Of a stretch of 26,101 nucleotides of DNA, positions 7,111-17,900 are shown one piece after another. A model generated the notes under the pieces. It was not told where the DNA came from and did not search any database. It saw only the letters and a list, made by a program, of their open reading frames with translations. The DNA lies in contig DJFP01000067.1 of NCBI GenBank assembly GCA_002432565.1, positions 12,580-38,680 of the forward strand. Reading direction: 5' to 3'. The translations under genes were made by a program, and so were the position numbers. The stretch is from Flavobacteriales bacterium UBA5869 (lineage in GTDB: Bacteria; Bacteroidota; Bacteroidia; Flavobacteriales_D; Crocinitomicaceae). Numbering within the stretch: position 1 is the stretch's first letter; each line of letters begins with the position of its first letter.

Positions 7111-7716
7111 ATGATGCGATTCGGTTACATAGTGCTACTTATCCCCTGCCTTGCCTTCCTGTCGAAGGACCAGACGGTGAGTTTGGCAGAATTTAAGTCC
7201 TGGTATACGGCAAATCGTAATTCGCTCATTTTTTCAACGGATTATGAAAACCTGAATTACCAGTTGCGCTACAATCCGGCAGAACTCCGTTTGGCAGGAG
7301 CAATTGACCGAAAAGAAATCACGAATAAATCGGAGCTCAAACAATGGTACAAGGAAAATGATACGTATGAAGAATTCTCCTTTAAAATTACTTCAAAAGC
7401 AGAAAGGGATTTATTTGTAGAATACTCCGAAACCAAGGAAGAAATCAATGAGAAAGTCTTTTATTTTATTGAGCAGGCCAAATATGATTTTTTGCTTGTT
7501 CGTGAGAAAGACACCCTAGCTCCGGTTCATTACCAATTTGAAAACACCTACGGTGTTGCTCCGTTCGTAACCATTTACCTGGCATTTGACAAATCCACTA
7601 AAGATAATATGGTGAAAGAACTGATTTATAACGATCAGGTTCTGAACAAGACATTAATACCTTTTGAAATAAAAAGTTTGAATAACCTACATGTTCCTAA
7701 AATAACACAATTATGA
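7111..7716 (+). CDS. Hypothetical exported 201-aa protein of the RHS operon
   Basis: Not recognised. The N-terminus has a short signal-like segment (about 4-17, FGYIVLLIPCLAFL); the Cys within it is not in a good lipobox. The mature part is acidic and hydrophilic with many Tyr, Glu and Lys residues, mixes helix and strand, and has no other Cys. It starts 3 bp after the chaperone stop (a second ATG follows directly at 7114), and its stop overlaps the start of the 2169-aa gene as ATGA at 7713-7716. Such coupling suggests it is needed in step with the large protein, perhaps as an assembly or periplasmic partner, but nothing in the sequence shows a mechanism. Confidence 0.8.
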   Translation: MMRFGYIVLLIPCLAFLSKDQTVSLAEFKSWYTANRNSLIFSTDYENLNYQLRYNPAELRLAGAIDRKEITNKSELKQWYKENDTYEEFSFKITSKAERDLFVEYSETKEEINEKVFYFIEQAKYDFLLVREKDTLAPVHYQFENTYGVAPFVTIYLAFDKSTKDNMVKELIYNDQVLNKTLIPFEIKSLNNLHVPKITQL

Positions 7717-10700
7717 TTCTTAAAATTAGAGAAGCTAAAGCGTTTAAAGGCCTAACCCTTTTATTGGTGTTTCAATTATTTGTTGATTCACTTGGATTAA
7801 ACACCGCGTTCGCCGGTGATGGTGGTCCGTCACAACCGGAAGTTCAGTCATTTGAACCAATCGGTACCAACCAGATGGTTGACCCATTTACAGGGGATTT
7901 CACCTATAATATTCCCCTATTCAATTTGCCTGGTCCGAACGGTGGTTACCCCGTGAATTTAGCATACCATAGCGGGATTCAGATGGACCAGGAAGCGAGT
8001 TGGGTTGGTCTGGGATGGAATATCAACATGGGAACAATCAATCGCCAGGTACGTAATTTACCGGATGACTTTCAAGGTGAAGCCATCAAAATAAAGACCG
8101 ATCAAAAACCCAACTGGACCGTTTCAGCTGGATTGAAGGGATCACTGGAATTGGTCGGTTTTAACCCGATTGATGCCATGTACGTGGTTCCTACTATTTC
8201 AGCAGGTACACGCTTCTATTATAATAATTACAGAGGCTTTGGTTATTCCGGAGACTTTGGATTGTCTCTAAAAGTACGTAAGATATACACTGATGGAAAC
8301 GTAAGCACTGGAAAATCCAATATCTCAGGAGATTTAGGTTTTAATATTAAAAAGGATAGTAGAGAAGGTGTTTCAGGAAATGTAACACTCGGAATTTCGA
8401 ATGATAAAGGAAACATAAAATCTGCTAGTGCGTCAACCGGATTTACTCAGAATGGATGGCAACGAGATATAAACATTTCTACCAGTTTTAGATTGACTAA
8501 AAAAATTCCTCAAGAAGATGGTACAACAAAAATCAGAAGCGCAATCTATGGGGCGGGAAGCAATTTGAGTTTTGCTCAACCAATCGTGAGTGTGAAAGCT
8601 CCTCAGGCAATGCGAGGGGGATCAGGAAGTCTCGTTATAAAGACCGGAGTTAACTTATTCGGAGTTTTCATAAAATCTGATTGGAGTGTTGGTTTTGAAT
8701 TAAGTAAACTTAAAAATAAAAACAAGGAAATGACTTATAAAGGTGTTGGTTATATGTACTATCAAAATAATACAACAACATCTGAAGAAGACGATCTTCG
8801 AGTAAAAGACGTTTCTATTGAAAATGAAGGATTTGTTCATAAAGATACCCGTCGTTTGGCAATACCAACGCTAACTTATGATAATTATTCTGTTACAGGT
8901 CAGGGGATAGGAAGCTCATTTCGACCATATAGAACCGATATAGGAAACGCGGATGATCCGAATTTACATTCAGAAATGCATTCAGGAAATCTCGGAATTG
9001 ATTTAGCCCCTCCGGCTGCAATAAACATCCGATTCGGAATTGATGCGGGATATTCTTATAGTGGCAATTCAGTAAAACCGTGGCCTCAATCGCCAGTTTC
9101 TCAACACAGTACGCTGGATGCATCCGTATCAAAATCCGTTTATTTCCAAAAGTATGGTGAACATTCTCATGACGATCTTGTGGCAAACTATGGTGCTACC
9201 ATCGCCAATAACTCCGCAGTTGCCTACGCATTGAATGCGGATGATGGGTTCTATAAAATTGAGAACCTGGATCAACAGGGAAATACGATGGTTTCCAATT
9301 TTTCAAGACCAACCAGAAAAAAGCGTTCGGAAGACATTGAATCCTATACCAATTCCATGATTCTGGATGGCGGTCAAACCGTTATTCCTGAGTTTGAAAT
9401 GAAATATTACAATGCAACCTCAGGAACAGGATATAATAAAACAGGCGGGTCATATGTAGATTATGATGGTATCCGATCCGGATCGAGCGGATCACAAATT
9501 GGTGCTTTCGTTGCTCGCAACGAGAATGGAATGCGTTACGTGTACGCTCTACCGGCTCAAAACAAAAAAGAAAAGGATGTGGTAATGTCTGTTGCTGAAA
9601 GTCCGGGACAAAATAATTCGGCACAACTTATTCCGGTTCCGTCGGATTATAAAATTTCCGGAACAAATAAATACTATAATTCGGTTGAAAAAGGTTCCTA
9701 TGCACATTCTCATTTGATGACCTCTATACTTGGAGCTGACTATGTTGATTTAGATGCAACAAAAGGTCCCTCCGACGGAGATTTAGGTTATTGGGTAAAA
9801 TTCAGTTATTACAAAGCATACGATAATTTCAAATGGAAATCTCCTTACCAGGGGGTTAGCTATAGCAGAGGCAACAAAACCAGTTTTAAAGATGGGACAG
9901 CTAATTACAGTTACGGAGAAAAAGAGGTTTGGTATGTTGCAACTGTTGAAACGAAAACACATGTTGCGGAATTTATTTTAACCAGTAGACCGGATTGTTA
10001 CGAAGCTGCAAGTGAGACAGGAAGTACAAGCGGATCCGGACAATATAAAGCCTTAAGCAAAATCAACGTTTATTTGAAATCTGAACGCTATCCCAACGGT
10101 GTTTATAACGCTTCTGCAAAACCTATCCAGACTTGTCATTTCCAATACCTATCCAGTGCTAACTCCTTGTGCAAGGGAACACCTGATAACCCTTCAGGTG
10201 GAGGAAAGTTAACATTAGAGAAAGTTTGGTTCACCTACCGAAATAACCAATCCGGAGCAACAAATCCGTATGTATTCGATTATTATAAGACAGTTGGTGG
10301 ACAGGAAATTCAATATTCCAAATTTGCAGTAGACAGGTGGGGGAATTATAAACCATTTACAAACGTAGAAGACCCTTATGGAGACCCATACCTTGACAAG
10401 GCTACAGAAGATGAAAGAGCTTCTCTTTGGAACCTGAAATCTATTGTGCTTCCTTCCGGAGGAAAATACGAGATCAAATATGAATCGGACACCTATGCCT
10501 ATGTTCAGAATGAAGTCGCCATGCACATGTTCAAAATTGTCAGTATGAGTCCTTATGACCAGGGATCTTCAGGGGATAATCAGATTGATTGTGATAAAAA
10601 CGATCCGGCTGAAAACCGAAGGGTTTATTTTAAATTGGAAAAACCGATACCAACTTCATATACAAGTACCCAAAGACAAGCTGAAATGCTTAAATACATT

Positions 10701-13700
10701 AAGACAGGAGAGTACTTATATTTCAAGGTGGATATCAATCTGACCAAGAATTCCGATTCTAAAGAGCAGGTAGCAGGATATGCACGTGTAGGAAATCTTG
10801 GTGTGGATGCTACAAGTACCAGTGGAGGGAACTTCCTTTGGGGGTTTGTAGAGCTAGAACCGTTAAAAGTTGACGGAAAGGACACTCAGTATCACCCATT
10901 CACTGAAGTCGGAGCGCGCCATATCCGATATAATCAACCTGATATTTTGGTAGACAACTTTCCAAATGCAGACATGGAAAGTTTGAATAAAAGTACAGCA
11001 AAATCAATTGCAACATCAATTATCTCTGCTGTTACAAGCATTGGTTCCGATTTTAAAAATTATACGGAATCTCTCTATGGGAATGGTAATAAACGCCTTT
11101 CAGAAATTGATTTGAACACTTCCTATTTAAGGATGAGAACTCCGGATAAAATCAAATATGGAGGTGGGCACCGTGTAAGAGAGATTTTGATTTATGACAA
11201 CTGGGAAAACTCGTTTGCTACAGTTGGTACTGAAGCAGGATCCGTTTATGGAACTGTTTATGAATATGATATTACCGATGCTAATGGTGTAAAAACAAGT
11301 TCCGGGGTTGCTACTTATGAACCTTTGGTAGGTGGGGATGAAAATTCAATGAGAAATCCGGTGAAAGGCTGGGAGGATAAGAATGCTTTATCAAAGAATA
11401 TGGCAACAACCTATAGTGAAGAACCTGGTAACGAGTCGGTTTTTCCGGGCCCATCAGTTGGTTACAGTAGCGTAAGAATTCTTTCCAAGAATACTGCTAC
11501 CAAGAAAGATAACTTTGCAGGAAGTAATATTGTTCACTATGGTGGTATCAGCGTACAAGAATTTTATACAGCCAAAGATTTCCCTGTAATTACAAAGGTT
11601 ACGGAACTGGAAACAGATAAGACATTTAGAAAGTCTCGTTTGATTATTCCGGCAGTTTTTGTAAATATCGACCGATTACGCATGGCAGCAACTCAAGGTT
11701 ATTACATCGAAACCAATGACATGCATGGTAAGCCCAAGGGTGCCAAGGAATTAAAATTAGTAGCGGCGAATGACGAAAAACTAGTTTCTTCAGTAGAGTA
11801 TGATTATTTTGATGAAGAAAAACTAACAACTAACCGGGCAGGTGAAACGTTCATTACGCGTTCTCTGAAAAACAATGTCAATGTGTTATTATCGGATAAT
11901 AATCCGAGTGATATGACCAAAGCAAATATATTACAGAACGCTACTTTAGCTACCAGTATCGAATTCATCCCACGAACACAATACATCGAAAAAAAGAATA
12001 CATCGGTGAATTTGGAAATCAATGTCGAGACTTTTATTCCGTTAGCTCTACTCTACCCGATTCCAGCTGTGAATTACCAAGCAGAAAGAGTTGGAACAGT
12101 AGTAACCAACAAAATTGTTTCAAAATCAGGGATCGTTAAAAAGATAACTTCAACGCAAGAAGGGTCTATTGTAGAGACTGAAAGTTTGGTCTTCGATGAT
12201 TTGACCGGCAATCCATTATTAACAAGTGTTACAAACGACTATGGGGATAAAATCTATAATTATTCGATTTTGGCCAAAGACATCTACGATCGTGCTGGAG
12301 CAGCTTATAAAAACATTGGAAAAGAAGCATATGCAAATCCTTCCGGAGGAGTCACAAACGGAATCCAATCATTTATATTAGAAAATTCTTCAGAAATGGA
12401 TCGCTTTGTTAAGGGGGATCAAATTTTGCTGATTCCAGTTACTGCCGGTGGCTTACCGGATGCCGGAAGACCAAAATCTGTTGCATACTGTTTGGATTTT
12501 GATGCAACGACGTTGAAGCTGGAATTAAGTTCTACTTTATCTCAACGCTATAAATTAGTAATTATTCAATCCGGGCGTAAAAACAACCTTAATACAGCTG
12601 TATCACAAATAACCTCGTTATCAGATCCTACAATCAACCGAACAGTACTATCATGTTGGGATAAAAATTCCGGTGATTTGGGCAGCTACAAAGTACGCAC
12701 AATTGATAATGTAATTGGTATTGGGGCAACAGAATTAGGTGAATATTGGTATAAGGATACCAGACAAATCAGTTCTATTCCTTCAACCTGGTTCAACAAT
12801 GCCATGTATTCTAAGGGATTTGGAGGAAACTTCCAAACTGTAAGGGCTTATACCTACGTGGATGACCGTAAGCAATCAAACCCCGTGAATTTACAATATG
12901 ACGGGACATTTGACCATGTTGCATTATTTGATTTCGATCAAATTTTGTCTTCTCCATCCAGTGAGGAATGCAAGACAAAATGGCGGTTAACAGATCAAAT
13001 TAATTTATTGAATCCTTCCAGCTCTTCCATAGAATCTAAAAATATTTCGAATCTACATTCAGCATCTTTATATGGAAGAAATGGGATAGAGCCTATTGCT
13101 ATAGCGGGAAACTCAAAAAATTCAGAGATCGGATTTGAAAATTTCGAAGAGTATACTACTTCATCTATTGATATAGACAATAACTCAACAAACAACTTAA
13201 ACTTTTATTCAACCAATGTAAATAGCAGTACTCCTGTTCTAATAGAAAACAGGTATGAAGTTTCAGGTGTTGGAGTTAATGGAAAAATAAATGCCCCAAC
13301 AACGTTTATTACAGATCATACTTCTTTTGTACTGAGATTACACATCGATGCATTAAATACAGTGGTGTTGGGAAATCCTGTAACTTATCCCAAGCAAGAA
13401 GTTTTAGTCCGTCTTACAGCTGCAAATTTGACAGCTTTCTCGGCTTCAGGAGGCTTTACAACCTTTTCTTTCAATTCAATCAATCCGCTTTTAAATATTC
13501 CCGGCGGTATTGATCAACGCAATTGGAGGGGAGAACTATTCCTTGGGAAGAATATACCTAATCCCGGAGCGAGTAGCCCTGCAAACTCAGTGGTTCTTCG
13601 CACTGGCAAAGGACACACCGGAAATAAGTCTTTAGCGGTTTATGCGATAGATGCAAAATTCCTGCAACGAAGATTGAACCTGATCGAAGGAAAAGAATAT

Positions 13701-14222
13701 CAATTCTCCGGATGGTTCAGCACCGCAGACATCACTTCATTACAAACAATACATAGTTCCAGTGACTTATTTGAATCCCCTTTTAAGGTGGAGTTCCTGG
13801 ATGCATCCAATGCTGTAATGGCTGCAAATACCATTACTTATAAAGAGTCAGATATCCTACAGGGAACTTTTGTAGATGACTGGCAAAAATTCACCATCAA
13901 TTTCACGATGCCCGCTGGTGCGAAGTATGTGCGTTTCACACTTCCAAGAACCAATGAGGTTTTTGACCCAAGCCTTCCAAATGGAGGAGACTACACCCAA
14001 TATGCATTATACGATGACTTGCGAGTACAGCCGCGTGACGGCGCAATGACCTCATATGTTTATAATAATGATAACCAACGTCTGGAAGCAATATTAGATG
14101 ACAACAATTATGCAACATTTTATTACTATGACGATGAAGGACAATTGTTCCTGGTAAAGCAGGAAACGGAAAAGGGTATAATTACTGTCAAGGAAACACG
14201 AAGCTCATTTAAAAAGAACTGA
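7713..14222 (+). CDS. Giant SpvB/TcB-like RHS-family protein (2169 aa)
   Basis: A secreted giant with an N-terminal signal segment (about 12-35). Residues 36-106 resemble the start of SpvB/TcB and of Bacteroidota RHS proteins: VDPFTGDFTYNIPLF, then GGYPVNLAYHSG and ASWVGLGWNI. A region rich in alternating Gly/Ser/hydrophobic strands (about 165-345) follows, then a long beta-rich body. About 1960-2108 looks like a carbohydrate-binding-type jelly roll (GNKSLAVYAID, GKEYQFSGWFST). The end (2111-2163) is YD-repeat-like, with ATFYYYDDEGQL and GIITVKE. It lacks an RHS core and a toxin tail; these are in the 2484-aa protein of the same operon, so the pair resembles a TcB/TcC-like split of an RHS machine (inference). 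Starts inside the previous stop (ATGA) and ends one base before the next gene. Confidence 0.85.
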   Translation: MILKIREAKAFKGLTLLLVFQLFVDSLGLNTAFAGDGGPSQPEVQSFEPIGTNQMVDPFTGDFTYNIPLFNLPGPNGGYPVNLAYHSGIQMDQEASWVGLGWNINMGTINRQVRNLPDDFQGEAIKIKTDQKPNWTVSAGLKGSLELVGFNPIDAMYVVPTISAGTRFYYNNYRGFGYSGDFGLSLKVRKIYTDGNVSTGKSNISGDLGFNIKKDSREGVSGNVTLGISNDKGNIKSASASTGFTQNGWQRDINISTSFRLTKKIPQEDGTTKIRSAIYGAGSNLSFAQPIVSVKAPQAMRGGSGSLVIKTGVNLFGVFIKSDWSVGFELSKLKNKNKEMTYKGVGYMYYQNNTTTSEEDDLRVKDVSIENEGFVHKDTRRLAIPTLTYDNYSVTGQGIGSSFRPYRTDIGNADDPNLHSEMHSGNLGIDLAPPAAINIRFGIDAGYSYSGNSVKPWPQSPVSQHSTLDASVSKSVYFQKYGEHSHDDLVANYGATIANNSAVAYALNADDGFYKIENLDQQGNTMVSNFSRPTRKKRSEDIESYTNSMILDGGQTVIPEFEMKYYNATSGTGYNKTGGSYVDYDGIRSGSSGSQIGAFVARNENGMRYVYALPAQNKKEKDVVMSVAESPGQNNSAQLIPVPSDYKISGTNKYYNSVEKGSYAHSHLMTSILGADYVDLDATKGPSDGDLGYWVKFSYYKAYDNFKWKSPYQGVSYSRGNKTSFKDGTANYSYGEKEVWYVATVETKTHVAEFILTSRPDCYEAASETGSTSGSGQYKALSKINVYLKSERYPNGVYNASAKPIQTCHFQYLSSANSLCKGTPDNPSGGGKLTLEKVWFTYRNNQSGATNPYVFDYYKTVGGQEIQYSKFAVDRWGNYKPFTNVEDPYGDPYLDKATEDERASLWNLKSIVLPSGGKYEIKYESDTYAYVQNEVAMHMFKIVSMSPYDQGSSGDNQIDCDKNDPAENRRVYFKLEKPIPTSYTSTQRQAEMLKYIKTGEYLYFKVDINLTKNSDSKEQVAGYARVGNLGVDATSTSGGNFLWGFVELEPLKVDGKDTQYHPFTEVGARHIRYNQPDILVDNFPNADMESLNKSTAKSIATSIISAVTSIGSDFKNYTESLYGNGNKRLSEIDLNTSYLRMRTPDKIKYGGGHRVREILIYDNWENSFATVGTEAGSVYGTVYEYDITDANGVKTSSGVATYEPLVGGDENSMRNPVKGWEDKNALSKNMATTYSEEPGNESVFPGPSVGYSSVRILSKNTATKKDNFAGSNIVHYGGISVQEFYTAKDFPVITKVTELETDKTFRKSRLIIPAVFVNIDRLRMAATQGYYIETNDMHGKPKGAKELKLVAANDEKLVSSVEYDYFDEEKLTTNRAGETFITRSLKNNVNVLLSDNNPSDMTKANILQNATLATSIEFIPRTQYIEKKNTSVNLEINVETFIPLALLYPIPAVNYQAERVGTVVTNKIVSKSGIVKKITSTQEGSIVETESLVFDDLTGNPLLTSVTNDYGDKIYNYSILAKDIYDRAGAAYKNIGKEAYANPSGGVTNGIQSFILENSSEMDRFVKGDQILLIPVTAGGLPDAGRPKSVAYCLDFDATTLKLELSSTLSQRYKLVIIQSGRKNNLNTAVSQITSLSDPTINRTVLSCWDKNSGDLGSYKVRTIDNVIGIGATELGEYWYKDTRQISSIPSTWFNNAMYSKGFGGNFQTVRAYTYVDDRKQSNPVNLQYDGTFDHVALFDFDQILSSPSSEECKTKWRLTDQINLLNPSSSSIESKNISNLHSASLYGRNGIEPIAIAGNSKNSEIGFENFEEYTTSSIDIDNNSTNNLNFYSTNVNSSTPVLIENRYEVSGVGVNGKINAPTTFITDHTSFVLRLHIDALNTVVLGNPVTYPKQEVLVRLTAANLTAFSASGGFTTFSFNSINPLLNIPGGIDQRNWRGELFLGKNIPNPGASSPANSVVLRTGKGHTGNKSLAVYAIDAKFLQRRLNLIEGKEYQFSGWFSTADITSLQTIHSSSDLFESPFKVEFLDASNAVMAANTITYKESDILQGTFVDDWQKFTINFTMPAGAKYVRFTLPRTNEVFDPSLPNGGDYTQYALYDDLRVQPRDGAMTSYVYNNDNQRLEAILDDNNYATFYYYDDEGQLFLVKQETEKGIITVKETRSSFKKN

Positions 14223-14223
14223 T

Positions 14224-14922
14224 ATGAAAAACATCTTTTTTTGTAGTTTGATCGTTGGTCTCTTTTCTCCTGTAATATTTGCTCAAAATCTGAGTAAGGA
14301 ATTTGAACAAATATATGGCAAACTGGACAAATTGAAAACATTCCAATTCATTGTAAATTATTCATCTAACGATACACTGGAGTTTTCCGAAAAAGGAACG
14401 GTGAATGTTCTGGTTACCCCGGATGGATACTTTTATCAGACAGATTTTTGTGAAATGGTAATTAATAAGGAACATACCATAATTATAAATGATGAAGATC
14501 ATCAAATCCTCTACTCCAAAAATGAAAAATTAGAGAACAAAGATCAATCGGTTACTACAGGAATGCTTTTGAACCAGATTGATACCTTAGTCACCAAAGC
14601 AGATTCTATTTACTTTTCCTTTGATGGATTAGATCGTGTCTATTACCTACGTTTTGCCCATCAATACTTTGATCTGGTGGAACTCCGATTTACCGGAGAA
14701 ATGCTACATCAAATTGATTACTATTACAATACCGATTTTGTTGGAAATAAAGGTCTGAAAGCCCGTAATAAAATCATCTTTATTGAGAACCCTGAATACA
14801 ATTCCAGGATATTAAGAACTGATTTTTATTTTGTTGAAAAAAATAAAATGATTATTCCGACAGAGGAATTTTCAACTTACCGAATTCAGCAAAGTGAATC
14901 AGCAAATTCAATTTTAGAATAA
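14224..14922 (+). CDS. Hypothetical exported 232-aa protein between the two RHS giants
   Basis: Not firmly recognised. A clear signal peptide (about 1-21, ending VIFAQ) is followed by a helix (22-38) and then repeated antiparallel-strand-like segments to about 215. The overall plan (signal peptide, one helix, curved beta sheet) is reminiscent of LolA/LolB-like lipid-binding folds, but I see no diagnostic motif, so this is only a suggestion. It has one Cys in the mature part (near 78). It begins one base after the stop of the 2169-aa gene and ends 18 bp before the 2484-aa gene, so it is surely co-transcribed with both. A role in folding, transport or coupling of the two giants is inference. 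Confidence 0.8.
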   Translation: MKNIFFCSLIVGLFSPVIFAQNLSKEFEQIYGKLDKLKTFQFIVNYSSNDTLEFSEKGTVNVLVTPDGYFYQTDFCEMVINKEHTIIINDEDHQILYSKNEKLENKDQSVTTGMLLNQIDTLVTKADSIYFSFDGLDRVYYLRFAHQYFDLVELRFTGEMLHQIDYYYNTDFVGNKGLKARNKIIFIENPEYNSRILRTDFYFVEKNKMIIPTEEFSTYRIQQSESANSILE

Positions 14923-14940
14923 CCATATTAAATCTGAACC

Positions 14941-17900
14941 ATGAAAAAGATTTTAATTTTTTCAATAGCTATTCTTTCTTGTTTGTTTGTGAACTCTCAG
15001 GAATTGCTCTCTACATCCAGATACCAATTAGCAAATATTGGTTTGGGAAGTGCCATTTTTATGGAGGATCCCCTAAAACCTATGGAGGTTTCTGCTGACA
15101 ATAAGATAGACAGAAGATTTCGTCTGGAATTAGTATACGATCGCAATACACATACTGATATTGTAGGTTCAACAAACTGGCGTTTGACCATGAACTTCAA
15201 GAATACCATTACCTCACAGGAGGAGTCTCTTGTAGTTGAATTTACGCCCAACGGAACATCCAGATATAGTTCCTGGGCAGATTTTAAAACGACAGGGCAA
15301 CCATTGGATTACAATATGACCTGGTCGGTCACTCAAATGGTTATTGAGAAATATAATGGTTCAAGCTGGGTTTCAGCGACGCTTTCTGATATACCAATGA
15401 CTGATATTCATTTGGAAGCAATGGTACTAAATGATCGCATTGTTAAACTTTCCACAGCAGCACCTAAATTATCTATTACGAATGGAAACGAATTAAACTG
15501 GACTCCCATTGACGGAGCTGTGGAATACGATGTTGAATGGGTTTTTATTCACGAGTTGGATCAGTTTACTTATACAACGGCACAAAGCCCATTTGATTTT
15601 AAACAAGGAGTTCGTATTACAACATACAAACATCAATATAAAATAGATTTGGTTTATCCAAAAGGAACACTTTATTTCAGGGTTCGTCCACGCGGATATG
15701 TTTTCCGAACAGGCAATAAGGAAGTTTATTCTTATAATACCTGGTCCTATGCGAAAAAATCCGGCAGTGGGAATATGAGTTTAGCAATCACTACGAATTT
15801 TGAAGAAAAGAAAACCTGGCAATACAATGTAGTATATGCAGAAAATGGGATGTCGAAGAGTTCTTTAATTTATTTTGATGGTTCACTTCGTGCTCGACAG
15901 GAATTAAGTTTACAAAAAAGTACAGGACAAATCACAGCAATTTCCTCATTGTATGACTATGAAGGAAGATCCACCGTTAAGGTAGTACCAACACCGATTA
16001 ATTCAAACTCTTTAAATTATTACAATAATTTGCACCGGGATGCTACCGGAACTGCTTTTGATAAAGCGGATTTTGATTTGGGCACAAGTGCTGCCATGGG
16101 AACAGGAAGCGGAGCGGGTCGTTATTATAGTTCGGCAAATGATTTAACATCGGATCCATTCAGATCGCGTATTCCTGATGCCGAAGGATACCCCTATGAA
16201 CAGGTTATCATGAGTAATGATAATTTAGGTCGTCCAAAAGTTAGTTCAGAAGTAGGTTTAACACACCGATTAGGCGGAGGACATGAAACTTATTATTACT
16301 ATATTAAACCGACAGATCGCGATTTGCGTGAATTATTCGGTTCCAATGTAGGAAATTTATCCCATTATGAAAAGCAGGTTCAAATAGATCCAAATGGCCA
16401 GGCCACAGTAATTTATTCCGATCAAAAGGGGCATACAATTGCCACTGGAATGATGAACGGCTCACCAACAAATTTATTGCCACTAGATAATAATCCTGCA
16501 GGAACTCCGGTTACTACGGTTTCTAGTTTGATGCCCATGAACCTGATTACAACAGACAATAATGGGAACATGCAAAGTGTGGTGGATTATACTCATTTGA
16601 ATCTGGGTACCAATTCCATTACTCTGACTTACGATTTGGTAAATGGGGGAATCAACTCCATTGGACAGTATTTTGGAACTAGCTGTGCATCATGTTTTTA
16701 TGAATTGGAAATCCGAGTGTATGATCCAAGTGGGGCCTTAGTCAATTTAGGATATACATCTCAAACAGTTCCTGGATCCCCATTAGATCGTATTCGTGAA
16801 CGTTACTCAGCAGACCAGTTGAACTGTGCTTCACCGAATTTTGATCCGGCATTAGCTGTTGTAACAAAGACACTTACATTAACTCAGCAGGGAGAATACC
16901 GCATTCAAAAAATACTGCGCGTAGACCAACAAGCAGTGGCCAATTACATTGGTACTTATGCTTCTACACTTCCGGGAGCTCCCGATTTAAATGATTACCT
17001 GGATAGCTACCTCTCAAATGTAGTTACAACAGGATGTGGATTTGATTGTGCTTCTTTCTATGAGCAGGAATGCCGGGAAGATCTGGGATTACCTGTAACA
17101 GGTCCATCCAGTGCATTTACGACTCAACAGCAATTGGATTTGACCAACTGTATCAACAGTAAATGTGCTGACGCATCCAATACCGGAGATATCATGGATG
17201 AAGTTTCAAATGACGAAGCTCAATGTGATATGTTATTAAATGTATTAAGTACAGATGTTTCGCCAGGAGGATGGGTATTCGAAACCGATGCTGTGTGGAG
17301 AGCAAATGCTGCCAATTGGGACCGAAACTATCCGAAAGAAGATGGATCTGGGAACTTTAACCCCACAAGTATAGCAGACCTGGAAGCAAACTGGGAAACA
17401 AGCTGGGGGCAGAATCACGACCTGATTGCCAGTCACCCGGAATACTGCCATTACGAAAAATGTGTCACGCTTTCATCGCTTAAGGGCTACATTTATACCA
17501 TTAATAATGTGACGACTCTGGCTGGAGCTCAACCTATTTATATCAATGGTTCTGGCGACCTGGTTGTTTCCAATGATCCGATTTCCGGTCATCCGCTTTA
17601 TTCATCCGGATTCAGTTCATTCTTATCCAACCTGAATAACAACTTCCAGGGTACCGGAGGAAGCGTATATGATTACGTCACAACAACCATGTATACCTCC
17701 TACCCTAACCTGTTCCAGGATGCAAACGGGGTCGCTTTAACGGGTACAGCTTTGGATAACCGAATCTGGATGTATGTACGTTCCATTTATTTGGGAGAGC
17801 GTGAAAAATTCATCGAGTTAAACTATTCTCCTACTTGTGCTTACATTGATAATCCGAATGCCAACTTTGTTGATCCGCAAATCAACACGCCAGGAGCAAA

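Noticed and set aside
9382..10526. Several 80-100-codon minus-strand ORFs inside the giant genes
   Set aside because: They are antisense to continuous long coding frames with clear domain content and have no recognisable products.
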